Assembly: GCA_036265535.1 (NCBI GenBank)
Contig: DATAOV010000031.1
Location: forward strand, 1 to 16,702
From: AC-32 sp036265535
GTDB lineage: Bacteria > Actinomycetota > Thermoleophilia > Gaiellales > Gaiellaceae
Length of the DNA stretch: 16,702 nucleotides
Direction of reading: 5' to 3'
The first letter of the stretch is position 1; every line of letters starts with the position of its first letter. The notes beneath the pieces are model-generated. The model saw only the letters and a program-made list of their open reading frames with translations, searched no databases and was not told the DNA's origin. Positions 7,550 to 15,208 of this stretch are shown here, in pieces. The position numbers and the translations under genes are program-made.

Positions 7550-8982
7550 AGCGAGCAGTCCTCCTCGGGCTCGCCCTCGCGCTCGCGGTCGCATCGGCCG
7601 CGGCCGCGGCACGGGTCAAGGGGACACGCCACGCCGACCGGTTGCAGACGGTCAACCGCGTCCGCGACGTCGTCTCGTGCGGAGCCGGGAAGGACCTCGC
7701 GACCGTCGACCTGCTCGATCGCGTCGCACGCGACTGCGAGATCATCACACGCGAGATCTCTCGCGACCCGTACCGGAACGCGGCGAGCAGCCACGAGACA
7801 CAGGTCGAACCCGACACGTTCGCCGCGGGCTCCTCGGTGGTAGCGGTGTTCCAGAGCGGCAGGTTCTTCGACGGCGGCGCGACGAACATCGGCTTCGCCG
7901 TCTCGCGTAACCGCGGCACGAGCTGGACACATGGGTTCCTGCCGGGGCTGACCCAGGGCGGAGGGCGGCGGGCGAGCGACCCCGCCGTGACCTACGACGC
8001 GCGCCACCGGGTGTGGCTCGCGGTCTCGCTGGTCTTCGAGACCGGCGGCTACGCGCTGGCGGTCAGCCGCTCCCCGGACGGGCGCCACTGGAATGCCCCG
8101 GTCATCGCGCGCCTGGTCACGTCCACCGGGCCCGAGGCACTCGACAAGGAGTGGATCGGCTGCGACAACTCGCCGAGCAGCCCGTTTCGCGGGCGCTGCT
8201 ACCTCACGTACAGCGACCTGGTGACAACGCAGATCGCGACGCAGGTCTCGAGCGACGGCGGCCTCACCTGGAGCCCGCCTGTCTCGGGGCCCGGGTTTCC
8301 CGGAAGACAGGCGATCCTCGGCGACTACGCCCCGGCCCCGCAAGTGGCCGTACTCCCCAACGGCACGGCGCTGCTCCCGTACTTCGACGAGACGCAGATG
8401 TCGGTCCTTCGCTCCACCGACGGCGGCGCAAGCTGGTCCGGCTCGGCGCCGATAGCCCCGGCGCGGTACGTCCCGCACCGAGGTGTTCGCGCAGGGCCGA
8501 TCCCCTCGGCCGAGGTGGGCGCGGACGGGAACGCCTACATCGCCTGGGCCGACTGTGGACCGAGCCCGGGCTGTTCGGCGAACCGCATCGTCTTCACGCG
8601 CTCGTCCGACGGTGTTGCCTGGAGCGCGCCGGCCGTGATCCCGACGAGGAGCGTCGACGCCGAACTGCCAGGCTTCGCGGCCGACCCCTCGAGGCCCGGC
8701 CGGCTCGCGCTCGCCTACTACACGCTTCGGAAGTCCAACCTCGACGTCGGCTTCGTCTCGTCGACGACCGGCGGCGCTCGTTGGACGAAGCCCACGAGAC
8801 TGAACTCGCGCTCGTTCCCGCTCGCGTGGATCGCACGGACCTCGCTGGGCTCGATGGTCGGCGACTACATTTCGACGTCGTTCGCGGGTGGGCGGGCAGT
8901 GCCCGTGTTCGCCCTGGCGACGGCGCCTCGAGGCGCGACGTTGCACGAAGCGATGTTCTCCGCCTCGCTCCCTGTCGGCTAG
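7546..8982 (+). CDS. Secreted Asp-box (BNR/sialidase-like) beta-propeller protein
   Basis: 478 aa. A clean signal peptide (LKRAVLLGLALALAVASAAAAA) is followed by a segment with GTRHADRL, DVVSCGAGKD and VARDCE, reminiscent of degenerate calcium-binding repeat regions in secreted actinobacterial proteins. The rest carries about six Asp-box-like motifs (near 120, 175, 235, 291, 352 and 405; e.g. SSDGGLTWSPP and STDGGASWSG), as in sialidases and other six-bladed propellers. I cannot see the full sialidase catalytic Arg triad, so enzymatic activity is not claimed. The signal peptide can only be translated from the CTG at 7546, which overlaps the pruA TGA as CTGA; GGAG lies 3 nt upstream. No ATG, GTG or TTG occurs in frame between 7435 and the end of the signal peptide. 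Coupled to pruA, but no functional link is apparent. Confidence 0.8.
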
Positions 8983-8983
8983 G

Positions 8984-10207
8984 TCAGGTTCGCACGGCAT
9001 CGGCGGAGGGCGTGCCCCGTCGACCCGTGACCACGAGGATCAGCGCCGCTCCCGCGAGCGCGGGCAGCGCCAGGATCACGCCTGCGACGCGCACGCCGAA
9101 GGTCGCGGCGATCGCGCCGTCGACGAGGCTCGCGACCGGCCGCAGCCCGAGGAAGGCGACGCCCCAGAGCGCCATGATCCGCCCGCGCTCGGACTCCCCT
9201 ACCCCCAGCTGGAGCCGCGAGGTCGCGGAGGTGTTCGAGGCCAGGTAGCCGATCCCGGCGAGGAAGAGGAAGACGAAGGCGAGCGGCAACCACGGCGAGA
9301 GCGAGAACGCAATCACGCCGAAACCGAGCAGCGCGAGCGTGCCTGCCATGCGCCGGCGCGAGCCCGCCACCCGGCCTGCCACCAGGAACGCCGCGGTCAC
9401 CGCTCCGGCGCCGAAGGCGCCGATGATGAACCCGGCGACGGTGTCCGGGCGCCCGAAAGCATGCGCGAACGCGGGCGCGAGCGTGTTCACGGGATCCGAG
9501 GCGAACCCGACCGCGAGAACGACGAGCAAGAAGGCGAGCAGCCGCGGGTCCTCGCGCAGCAGCCGCAAGCTGTCGCGCAGGCGGGACGGGCCCACGGCGC
9601 GCTCCTGAGCGCGCGGACGGATCACGATCAACGCCGCCACGAACACGAGGTATGAGCACCCGTTCAGCAGGAACGACGCCGGGATCCCCAGGTAGTGGAC
9701 CGAGGCCGCCGCCGCGACGGGCCCGGCGGCGCGGGCGATGTTGTACGTCATTGAGTTGAGCGCGACGGCGGTCGGAAGGTCGCGCGGCTCGACCAGCGAG
9801 GCAAGCAGCGCCTGCTGGGGCGGGATCGAGATCGCGCTCGTGACGCCGAGGAAGAGCGCGAAGGCGATCACCACCCACGCCCGCGCCAGGCCGGACCACG
9901 CCAGGATCGCCAGAACCGTCGCCAGCAGGGACGCCGAGCTCTGGGCGAGAAACAACAGCCGGCGCCGGTCGTAGCGGTCCGCCGCACTGCCGGCCCACGG
10001 CGCGAGCAGGAGCACCGGTGCGAACTGGCAGAAGTTGAGCACTCCGAGCAGGAACGCGGAGTGCGTCAGCCGATAGACGAGCAGCGCCCCCGCGAGGTTC
10101 TGGAACCAGGTGCCGCTCGCCGACAGCGCATTGCCGGCGAAGTACGGGCCGAAGTTGCGCTGCCGGATGAGGGCGAGCGCCGCGGCGGGACCGACCGTGG
10201 AGGCCAC
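8984..10207 (-). CDS. MFS transporter, EntS/transmembrane-secretion-effector type
   Basis: 407-aa inner-membrane protein with about 12 hydrophobic segments in two halves. The N-terminal FGPYFAGNALSASGTWFQNLAGALLVYRLT and the loop motif GSAADRYDRRRLL are typical of the MFS subfamily that includes enterobactin exporter EntS and 'transmembrane secretion effector' proteins. SRLQLGVGESERGRIMALWGVAFLGLRP near residue 330 also matches that subfamily. Substrate unknown; export of a small molecule is the usual role. The start is GTG at 10205-10207, 36 nt after the 97-aa gene, without a strong Shine-Dalgarno. It is the last gene of the uvrC operon. Its stop is only 1 bp from the stop of the convergent Asp-box gene, so no separate terminator fits between them. 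Confidence 0.88.
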   Translation of the reverse strand: MASTVGPAAALALIRQRNFGPYFAGNALSASGTWFQNLAGALLVYRLTHSAFLLGVLNFCQFAPVLLLAPWAGSAADRYDRRRLLFLAQSSASLLATVLAILAWSGLARAWVVIAFALFLGVTSAISIPPQQALLASLVEPRDLPTAVALNSMTYNIARAAGPVAAAASVHYLGIPASFLLNGCSYLVFVAALIVIRPRAQERAVGPSRLRDSLRLLREDPRLLAFLLVVLAVGFASDPVNTLAPAFAHAFGRPDTVAGFIIGAFGAGAVTAAFLVAGRVAGSRRRMAGTLALLGFGVIAFSLSPWLPLAFVFLFLAGIGYLASNTSATSRLQLGVGESERGRIMALWGVAFLGLRPVASLVDGAIAATFGVRVAGVILALPALAGAALILVVTGRRGTPSADAVRT

Positions 10208-10243
10208 GGCTCGCTTCTATCCCGCCGCGGTCTCGCCTAGTCG

Positions 10244-10537
10244 TCAGGAGACGGTCTGGTGCTGGATCACCTCGTAGCCCTTGGCGGCGGGCGGCGGCAT
10301 CCCCGCGTCCTGGAGCGCCTGCCGGATCTCCGGGTCATCGCCCATGCGGTGCCGGCCCTCGGTGTCGGACCACATGTTGATGATCATGATCCCATCGTCC
10401 GTGCGGACTGCGGTGGACGAGACGCCGCCATACTCGGTGGCCTTGCGGCTCGCCACCTCCTCGACGGCGCTCATCTTCGACATCAGCTCCTCCGGATCGC
10501 CGGAGAACTCCATGATCGAGACGACCTCGACTCCCAT
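10244..10537 (-). CDS. Conserved small protein of unknown function, 97 aa
   Basis: I do not recognise a named family. The sequence alternates strands and amphipathic helices (VEVVSIMEFSGDPEELMSK, VSSTAVRTDDGIMIINMWSD, GYEVIQHQTVS), the pattern of a ferredoxin-like dimeric alpha/beta barrel such as the antibiotic-biosynthesis-monooxygenase (ABM) fold; this is inference. No signal peptide or membrane segment. Met-rich and acidic, presumably cytosolic. The ATG at 10535-10537 has an excellent AAAGGAG Shine-Dalgarno 5 nt upstream. It lies 32 nt after uvrC and 36 nt before the MFS gene on the same strand, so it is very likely co-transcribed with them. Confidence 0.8.
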   Translation of the reverse strand: MGVEVVSIMEFSGDPEELMSKMSAVEEVASRKATEYGGVSSTAVRTDDGIMIINMWSDTEGRHRMGDDPEIRQALQDAGMPPPAAKGYEVIQHQTVS

Positions 10538-10569
10538 GGCGGCTCCTTTCGGTGGATCCGCCGAGGCTA

Positions 10570-12423
10570 CTACGCGCGCCCGGCCCGATGCAGCTGCGCA
10601 TAGATCGAGCGTGCAGTTCTCGCCGGGATCCCGGGCACCCCTTCCAGCTCCTCCTGCGTGGCGGCGAGGAAGCGCTCGGCCGAGCCGAAATGCTGCAGCA
10701 ATGCGCGACGCCGTGCAGGGCCGACGCCCTGCAGCGTGTCGAAGATCGACTCGCGCGCCTTCGCGTCGCGCCGCTGGCGGTGGAAGCCGAGCGCGAACCG
10801 GTGCGCCTCGTCGCGGACACGCTGGAGCAGCTGCAGAGCGGGCGAGCTGCGGTCGAGCTCGATCGGCTCCGGCTGGCCTGGCACGAAGACCTCTTCGACG
10901 CGCTTGGCCAGCGAGATCACGGCCACACGGGGCAGGTCGTACGCCTGCATCGCCCCCAGGGCCGCGGCGAGTTGTCCCTTGCCGCCATCGATCACGACCA
11001 GGTTGGGAGTGGCCGCGAACGACTCGTCGTACTCGTCGGCGGTCGCGCCGTTCTGCAACCGTGCGAAACGGCGCGCGATCACTTCCGCGAGCGCCGCGTA
11101 GTCGTCCTGGCCGTCGAGGCTCCGCACCCCGAACTTGCGGTAATGCGCCTTCTTCGGCATCGCGTCCTGAAAGACGGACATCGAGCCGACGACCGACTCG
11201 CCCTGGATGTTGGAGATGTCGTAGCACTCGATCCGCAAGGGCAGGCTCTCGAGGTTGAGCGCCTCGCGCAGCTCCTCGAGTGCCTCGACGCGACGCAGCC
11301 GCTTGCGCTCGACCTGCTCGGCCTCCGACTCGAGCGCCAGGCGAGCATTCTGCATCGCGAGCTCCTGGAGGCGCCGTTTCTCGCCCCGTGCGGGCGCCCG
11401 CACCTCGACCCGCGAGCCGCGCCGCTCCGAGAGGAACTCCGCCAGCGCCGAGGTGTCGCCCGACCCGGCCGGGACGACGATCTGCGGCGGAACGCTCGGC
11501 GCCGAGCCGTAGTACTCGATCGCGAACGCTTCGAGCAGCGCCGCGGTTTCCTGCCCGGCGACGTTCTCGAGATGGAAGCCGTAGCGGTCGATCAACCGGC
11601 CGTCGCGCAGCGGGAAGACCTGGACAGCGGCACGGTCGGCCTCGCTCGCGATCCCGATCACGTCGACGGTGCCGACCGAGCGCTTGTCGGCAGCCTGCCG
11701 CTCGACCAGATGTCGCACGGAGAAGAGGCGGTTGCGGTAGCGCGCCGCCTCCTCGAACCGCTCGCCTTCGGCCGCCTCCCTCATCTTCCGCTCGAGCTCG
11801 CGCTGGATCGGCTTCGTGACCCCGGAGAGGAACTCGATCACCCCGTCGATGATCTCGCGATAGGCCTCCTTCGAGACGTAGCCGACGCACGGGGCCAGGC
11901 ACCGCTCGATGTGGTAGTCGAGGCACGGGATCCCCGAGTGCCGGCCGGGCCTCGGTCCCTCGCAGGGCCTGTACGGAAAGACGCGGTTGAGCACGTCGAG
12001 CGTCTCGCGCACTTTCTTCGCGTTGGCATAGGGGCCGAAGTAGACGACGCCCCGCCGGTGCCGCTCGCGCGTGAACATCACGCGCGGATAGTCGTCCTCG
12101 ACCGTGACCGCGATGTACGGGAACGACTTGTCGTCGCGGAGCCGCACGTTGAACGGCGGCCGGTGCCGTTTGACGAGGTTCTGCTCGAGGTGGAGGGCCT
12201 CGACCTCCGTGTCGGTGACGATCACCTCGACGTCGGCAACGCGCTCGGGGAGTTGCGCGATCGTGGCCCGGGTGTCGGAGCTCGCCTGAAAGTAGCTGCG
12301 CACGCGCGACCGCAGCGATTTCGCCTTCCCGACGTAGAGAATCTCGCCGCGCTCGTCGCGGAAGAGGTAGACGCCGGGCTTCGCCGGGAGTGCTTTCAGC
12401 TGCTCTTCGAGCCGGTTTGACAT
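10570..12423 (-). CDS. uvrC: UvrABC system subunit C (excinuclease)
   Basis: Makes both incisions in nucleotide excision repair after UvrA/UvrB damage loading. The 617-aa length is standard. An N-terminal GIY-YIG nuclease domain (PGVYL 16-20, LYVGKAK 29-35) is followed by four cysteines (154, 167, 175, 179) spaced as in the [4Fe-4S] site described for E. coli UvrC. Next come a UVR motif that contacts UvrB (about 206-240), the RNase H-like second nuclease domain with ECYDISNIQG (Asp402), VVIDGGKGQ (Asp479) and RDEAHRFA (His541), and a C-terminal double helix-hairpin-helix (about 564-612). The ATG at 12421-12423 has no Shine-Dalgarno; TACCCT on the minus strand lies 9 nt upstream. It heads the operon uvrC, 97-aa protein, MFS. 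In many actinobacteria uvrC is followed by rapZ-yvcK-whiA, which are not next to it here. Confidence 0.97.
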   Translation of the reverse strand: MSNRLEEQLKALPAKPGVYLFRDERGEILYVGKAKSLRSRVRSYFQASSDTRATIAQLPERVADVEVIVTDTEVEALHLEQNLVKRHRPPFNVRLRDDKSFPYIAVTVEDDYPRVMFTRERHRRGVVYFGPYANAKKVRETLDVLNRVFPYRPCEGPRPGRHSGIPCLDYHIERCLAPCVGYVSKEAYREIIDGVIEFLSGVTKPIQRELERKMREAAEGERFEEAARYRNRLFSVRHLVERQAADKRSVGTVDVIGIASEADRAAVQVFPLRDGRLIDRYGFHLENVAGQETAALLEAFAIEYYGSAPSVPPQIVVPAGSGDTSALAEFLSERRGSRVEVRAPARGEKRRLQELAMQNARLALESEAEQVERKRLRRVEALEELREALNLESLPLRIECYDISNIQGESVVGSMSVFQDAMPKKAHYRKFGVRSLDGQDDYAALAEVIARRFARLQNGATADEYDESFAATPNLVVIDGGKGQLAAALGAMQAYDLPRVAVISLAKRVEEVFVPGQPEPIELDRSSPALQLLQRVRDEAHRFALGFHRQRRDAKARESIFDTLQGVGPARRRALLQHFGSAERFLAATQEELEGVPGIPARTARSIYAQLHRAGRA

Positions 12424-12432
12424 AGCCGGGCA

Positions 12433-12442
12433 AGGGTAGCCT
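12433..12442. promoter_or_regulatory. Bidirectional -10 shared by uvrC and the glycosidase gene
   Basis: Minus strand TACCCT (plus 12433-12438) and plus strand TAGCCT (12437-12442) share the same TA. Nine nt separate the minus element from the uvrC ATG and eight separate the plus element from the GTG at 12451. The whole intergenic gap is 27 bp, so there is no room for a conventional leader on either side. No clear -35 is visible. Confidence 0.5.
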
Positions 12443-12450
12443 CCGGGTTC

Positions 12451-13821
12451 GTGAAGAAGGCCCTGCTTGCAGCGGCCCTAGCCGTTGCGGCCGCGGCCGG
12501 GCTTGCCGTTGCTCTTGTCGTCTCCTCCCGCGACGGAGAGACCCCCGCGACGCCCGCGTCTACGCAGGCGTCCACCGCGCCGACGGCAACCGCGACGGCG
12601 GCCGCGCAGACCACGTCGTCGGGCTCGTCGGAGCCGGTGCAGACGGAGGCGATTCCAACGATCGCGGCCAGCGCCACGGCGCCGGTCGACACGCGCTCGG
12701 TGCGGATCCCTCCGTCTCCTAGCCCGAAGAGCCCGCGGCGGCGGACGCTGCTCGTCGGCGTCTTCGACGATGCCCTCGCCCAGCAGAACCCCGGTGTCAC
12801 GCGCGCGTACGCCGACATCTCTCGTGACGCCGGCTTCAACGCCGCCATGGTCTCGGCCACGTGGAGCCGCGGGCAGCGGCGGCCGCCGGCGTCCGTGATG
12901 ACCGCGCTCCGGCACGTCTCGTCCGCGGCGCAGCGCTCGCACCTGAAGCTCTTCGTCCTGGTCTGGCACGGCCTCGCGAGCCAAACGCCCCGCACCCCCG
13001 CCGAGCGCGCCGACTTCGCCGCCTTCGCGGCAGCGACGGTCAAGGCTCTGCCCAACGTGCGCCATGTGGTCGTCGGCAACGAGCCGAACCTCGACACGTT
13101 CTGGAAGCCGCAGTTCGGAGCCACCGGGCTCAACGTCGCTGCTTCGGGCTACGAGGACCTGCTCGCCCGCAGCTACGACGCGATCAAGGCGGTCGACCGC
13201 GACGTGCTCGTGATCGGCGGCAGCCTCTCCCCTCGCGGGGCCGACCGCCCTCACGGCAGACGCCTGACCCACTCGCCGACGTCGTTCATCCGCGACCTCG
13301 GTGCCGCCTACCGCGCAAGCGGACGCAAGGCGCCGCTGATGGACGCCTTTGCGCTCCACCCGTACATGGAGGCCTCCAGGTTCCCCCCGACGACCGGCCA
13401 CCCGAAGAACACCTCGATCACGATCGCCGACTACCCGAAGCTCGTCGCCCTCCTGAACGAGGCCTTCAAGGGAACCGACCAGCGTGGCGCGACCTTGCCG
13501 GTCTACTACACCGAGTTCGGCGTCCAGACGCGTGTGCCGCTGCGGAAGCTCAGCGCCTACGACGACAGCAACTCGCCCGGGCGAACGGACAGCGTCACCT
13601 TCGCGCGGCAGGCGGACTACTACGGTGCCGCGCTCGAGCTCGCGTACTGCCAGCCGACCGTACGCGGGCTCTTCCTCTTCCACACGTTCGACGAGGCCGA
13701 CTTCGCCGGGTGGCAGTCCGGCCTCTATTTCGCGGACGGCACTCCGAAGCCGAGTCTGCCGGTCTTCAAGAAGACCGTCGCCGACCTGCGCAACGGCAGG
13801 TTTCCAACCTGCTCTCGGTAG
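12451..13821 (+). CDS. Exported, membrane-anchored clan GH-A glycoside hydrolase
   Basis: 456 aa. An uncleaved-looking N-terminal membrane segment (about 3-24) is followed by a Thr/Ala/Ser/Pro-rich linker (about 29-95), as in surface-anchored enzymes. The catalytic domain starts near LVGVFDDALAQQ and looks like a (beta/alpha)8 barrel of clan GH-A: the presumed acid/base Glu211 in VVGNEPNLDTFW, FALHPY (300-305), and the presumed nucleophile Glu355 in VYYTEFGVQT. Substrate and exact GH family cannot be read from sequence; relatives include GH5, GH39 and GH42. The GTG at 12451 is favoured because the Lys-Lys and hydrophobic signal follow directly. No Shine-Dalgarno is seen, but TAGCCT lies 8 nt upstream. 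Divergent from uvrC; hemQ follows after 10 nt. Confidence 0.82.
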   Translation: MKKALLAAALAVAAAAGLAVALVVSSRDGETPATPASTQASTAPTATATAAAQTTSSGSSEPVQTEAIPTIAASATAPVDTRSVRIPPSPSPKSPRRRTLLVGVFDDALAQQNPGVTRAYADISRDAGFNAAMVSATWSRGQRRPPASVMTALRHVSSAAQRSHLKLFVLVWHGLASQTPRTPAERADFAAFAAATVKALPNVRHVVVGNEPNLDTFWKPQFGATGLNVAASGYEDLLARSYDAIKAVDRDVLVIGGSLSPRGADRPHGRRLTHSPTSFIRDLGAAYRASGRKAPLMDAFALHPYMEASRFPPTTGHPKNTSITIADYPKLVALLNEAFKGTDQRGATLPVYYTEFGVQTRVPLRKLSAYDDSNSPGRTDSVTFARQADYYGAALELAYCQPTVRGLFLFHTFDEADFAGWQSGLYFADGTPKPSLPVFKKTVADLRNGRFPTCSR

Positions 13822-13824
13822 GGT
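13819..13824 (+). promoter_or_regulatory. Candidate -10 for hemQ built on the upstream stop codon
   Basis: TAGGGT begins with the TAG stop of the glycosidase gene and ends 7 nt before the hemQ GTG. Spacing and sequence match the other putative leaderless promoters in this window. hemQ could also be read from the glycosidase transcript, but it has no good Shine-Dalgarno for that. Confidence 0.4.
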
Positions 13825-13831
13825 TCCGGCC

Positions 13832-14521
13832 GTGGCCGGCCAGTACGTCGCCTACAGCTTCTTCAAGGTCGATCCGGCCTGGCGCCGGCTGCCGATCGAG
13901 GAGCGCAGCGCCGGCAAGGAGGCTTTCGCGGAGGTCGTCGAGGACTGGGCCGGCCGGATGTCCTCCCTGCGCACTTACTCGGTCGGAGGCGTCCGGCCCG
14001 ACTCGGACTTCTTCCTCTGGAAGATCACCGAGCGCTACGAGGACCTCGGCGAGCTCGGCGCCGCGCTGAACGCCACCCCGCTCGCGGGCTGGCTCGAGGC
14101 GCCGTACTCGTATCTCGCGACGACCAAGGCCTCGGACTACACCAAGGCGCGCAAGCCGCGTCAGGTGACCCCGAAGGGCTCGCCCTACCTCGTTGTCTAT
14201 CCGTTCGTGAAGCTGCGCTCCTGGTACTCGCTGCCCCAGGAGGATCGTCAGCGGGCGATGGACGAGCACATGCGGGTCGGCCACGAGTTCGCGACGATCG
14301 TCAACCACACGACGTACTCCTTCGGCATCGACGACCAGGAGTTCATGACCGCGTTCGAGTGCGAGGAGCCCTCCGACTTCATGCACCTGATGCTGACGCT
14401 GCGTGACTCCGAGGCGAGCCGCTACACCGAGCGCGACACGCCGATCTTCGTCGGCAAGGCCGTCGAGATCCGCGTGGCCCTGGACGAGCTCGACGGCGCG
14501 GGAGTACGGGCGGAGGCCTAG
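13832..14521 (+). CDS. hemQ: Coproheme decarboxylase HemQ (chlorite dismutase family)
   Basis: Last enzyme of the coproporphyrin-dependent haem pathway of Gram-positive bacteria; it decarboxylates two propionates of coprohaem with peroxide to give haem b. 229 aa. The reactive tyrosine is Tyr123 in VVYPFVKLRSWYSLP, with Lys127 four residues later as in Staphylococcus HemQ (Tyr145/Lys149). The proximal haem ligand should be His146 in AMDEHM. Tyr-to-His spacing is 23, as in actinobacterial HemQ, instead of 27 in Firmicutes. Also typical are FFLWKITERYEDL and YTERDTPIFVGK. The GTG at 13832 puts MAGQYVAYSFFKVDP at the N-terminus, as expected for the family. No other haem genes are in the window. 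The TAG stop overlaps that of the convergent membrane protein through one CTAG. Confidence 0.92.
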   Translation: MAGQYVAYSFFKVDPAWRRLPIEERSAGKEAFAEVVEDWAGRMSSLRTYSVGGVRPDSDFFLWKITERYEDLGELGAALNATPLAGWLEAPYSYLATTKASDYTKARKPRQVTPKGSPYLVVYPFVKLRSWYSLPQEDRQRAMDEHMRVGHEFATIVNHTTYSFGIDDQEFMTAFECEEPSDFMHLMLTLRDSEASRYTERDTPIFVGKAVEIRVALDELDGAGVRAEA

Positions 14522-14898
14522 TAGCCGTAGGTGTGCTCGTCGCGCCAGACGCGCCACATCGCGAAGCCGCAGAGCACGAACACCGCCAGGAAGGTGATCA
14601 GGTTCCAGCCATTCCCGATCGGGACGAAGAAGCGTGCGCCCAGGTTGACGACCATCACGATCGCCGCCCCGTAGAAGACCGTGCGCGAGCGGGTCGACCA
14701 CATCGAGATCTCCTCGCGGCGGTCCCGCCAAAAGAGGTAGACGAAGTAGGCGATCGCAAGGAAGAAGGCGATCCGGGCGAGCAGGAAGAGCGCGGTGAGC
14801 GTGGTCTCGAGCTGGAGAACGACGATCACCACCGCGATCAACGCGATTACGAGGAAGCCACGCAGCGTCGGGTTCATGTCGCGGAGGGCACGCCTCAC
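14518..14898 (-). CDS. Small multi-pass membrane protein, unknown function
   Basis: 126 aa with about four hydrophobic segments (12-30, 33-56, 72-93, 98-117) joined by short basic loops (WRDRREE, STRSRT) and ending in WRVWRDEHTYGY. By the positive-inside rule the Arg-rich loop at 57-70 is cytoplasmic. I do not recognise a named family. Start: GTG at 14896-14898, placed 7 nt after the minus-strand TAGGCT -10, suggesting a leaderless mRNA; an internal ATG at 14877 (MNPTLRG) is a plausible alternative, but neither start has a Shine-Dalgarno. The gene is convergent with hemQ, sharing a 4-bp CTAG that supplies both stop codons. Confidence 0.75.
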   Translation of the reverse strand: MRRALRDMNPTLRGFLVIALIAVVIVVLQLETTLTALFLLARIAFFLAIAYFVYLFWRDRREEISMWSTRSRTVFYGAAIVMVVNLGARFFVPIGNGWNLITFLAVFVLCGFAMWRVWRDEHTYGY

Positions 14899-14905
14899 GC
14901 GATCC

Positions 14906-14919
14906 AGCCTAGCTAGGAT
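14906..14919. promoter_or_regulatory. Back-to-back -10 elements around a CCTAGCTAGG palindrome
   Basis: Minus strand TAGGCT (plus 14906-14911) and plus strand TAGGAT (14914-14919) flank each other around the perfect 10-bp palindrome CCTAGCTAGG (14908-14917). The minus element is 7 nt from the GTG of the membrane protein. The plus element is 6 nt from the first codon of the peroxiredoxin remnant, so the promoter may outlive the gene it served. On the minus side a TCGACG hexamer 16 bp upstream is a fair -35. Confidence 0.45.
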
Positions 14920-14925
14920 CCCGGC

Positions 14926-15060
14926 GTCGTCGAAGAAGGCACGCCCGCCCCCGATTTCAAACTCGAGAGCGACACCGGTGAACTGGTGAAGCTCTCCGAC
15001 CTGCGCGGGCAGCCCGTCGTCCCCTACTTTTTTCCCAAGGACGACTCGACTCGCAAGTAA
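14926..15060 (+). pseudogene. Truncated peroxiredoxin (Bcp/PrxQ family) remnant
   Basis: The 44 codons read VVEEGTPAPDFKLESDTGEL, then VKLSDLRGQPVVPYFFPKDD, then STRK and TAA. This is the N-terminus of a Bcp/PrxQ thiol peroxidase up to the FYPKDD strand. In intact family members that strand runs into TPGCT, which carries the peroxidatic cysteine. Here the frame is replaced by STRK-stop, so the catalytic part is gone. The start is also lost: the expected first codon is GTC, and between the in-frame TAG at 14914 and this point no ATG, GTG or TTG occurs. I did not find the missing part in another frame in the next 150 nt, so this looks like a deletion rather than a simple frameshift. Confidence 0.8.
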
Positions 15061-15154
15061 GAACAGTAGACGCGGCGGAGCGTCCTCGTCGGCCGCAGCT
15101 AAGTCAACAACCGCTGGGCTTCCGTGCCGGGAACATGTGCCGTTGATCGGACGA

Positions 15155-15185
15155 CGAGAAGGCCCGCCGAAGCAGGCCCTTCTCG
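15155..15185 (-). terminator. Strong hairpin with a UUCG tetraloop downstream of the secreted-protein gene
   Basis: On the minus strand, CGAGAAGG pairs with CCTTCTCG (8 bp). After a single bulged G, CCTGC pairs with GCGGG (one G-U) around a TTCG loop closed by C-G, an especially stable tetraloop. It begins 23 nt past the stop of the HDPGCHWF gene. No T-run follows, so it would be a U-poor terminator or a 3'-end stabiliser. A smaller hairpin, CACGC/GCGTG (15192-15208), sits between it and the stop codon. Confidence 0.6.
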
Positions 15186-15208
15186 CATCGACACGCTCCT
15201 TTGGCGTG

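Noticed and set aside
10552..12420. Plus-strand open frame of 622 codons opposite uvrC
   Set aside because: Fully antisense to uvrC, with composition typical of a complement-strand shadow (many Arg, Asp, Leu, Val) and no recognisable motif.
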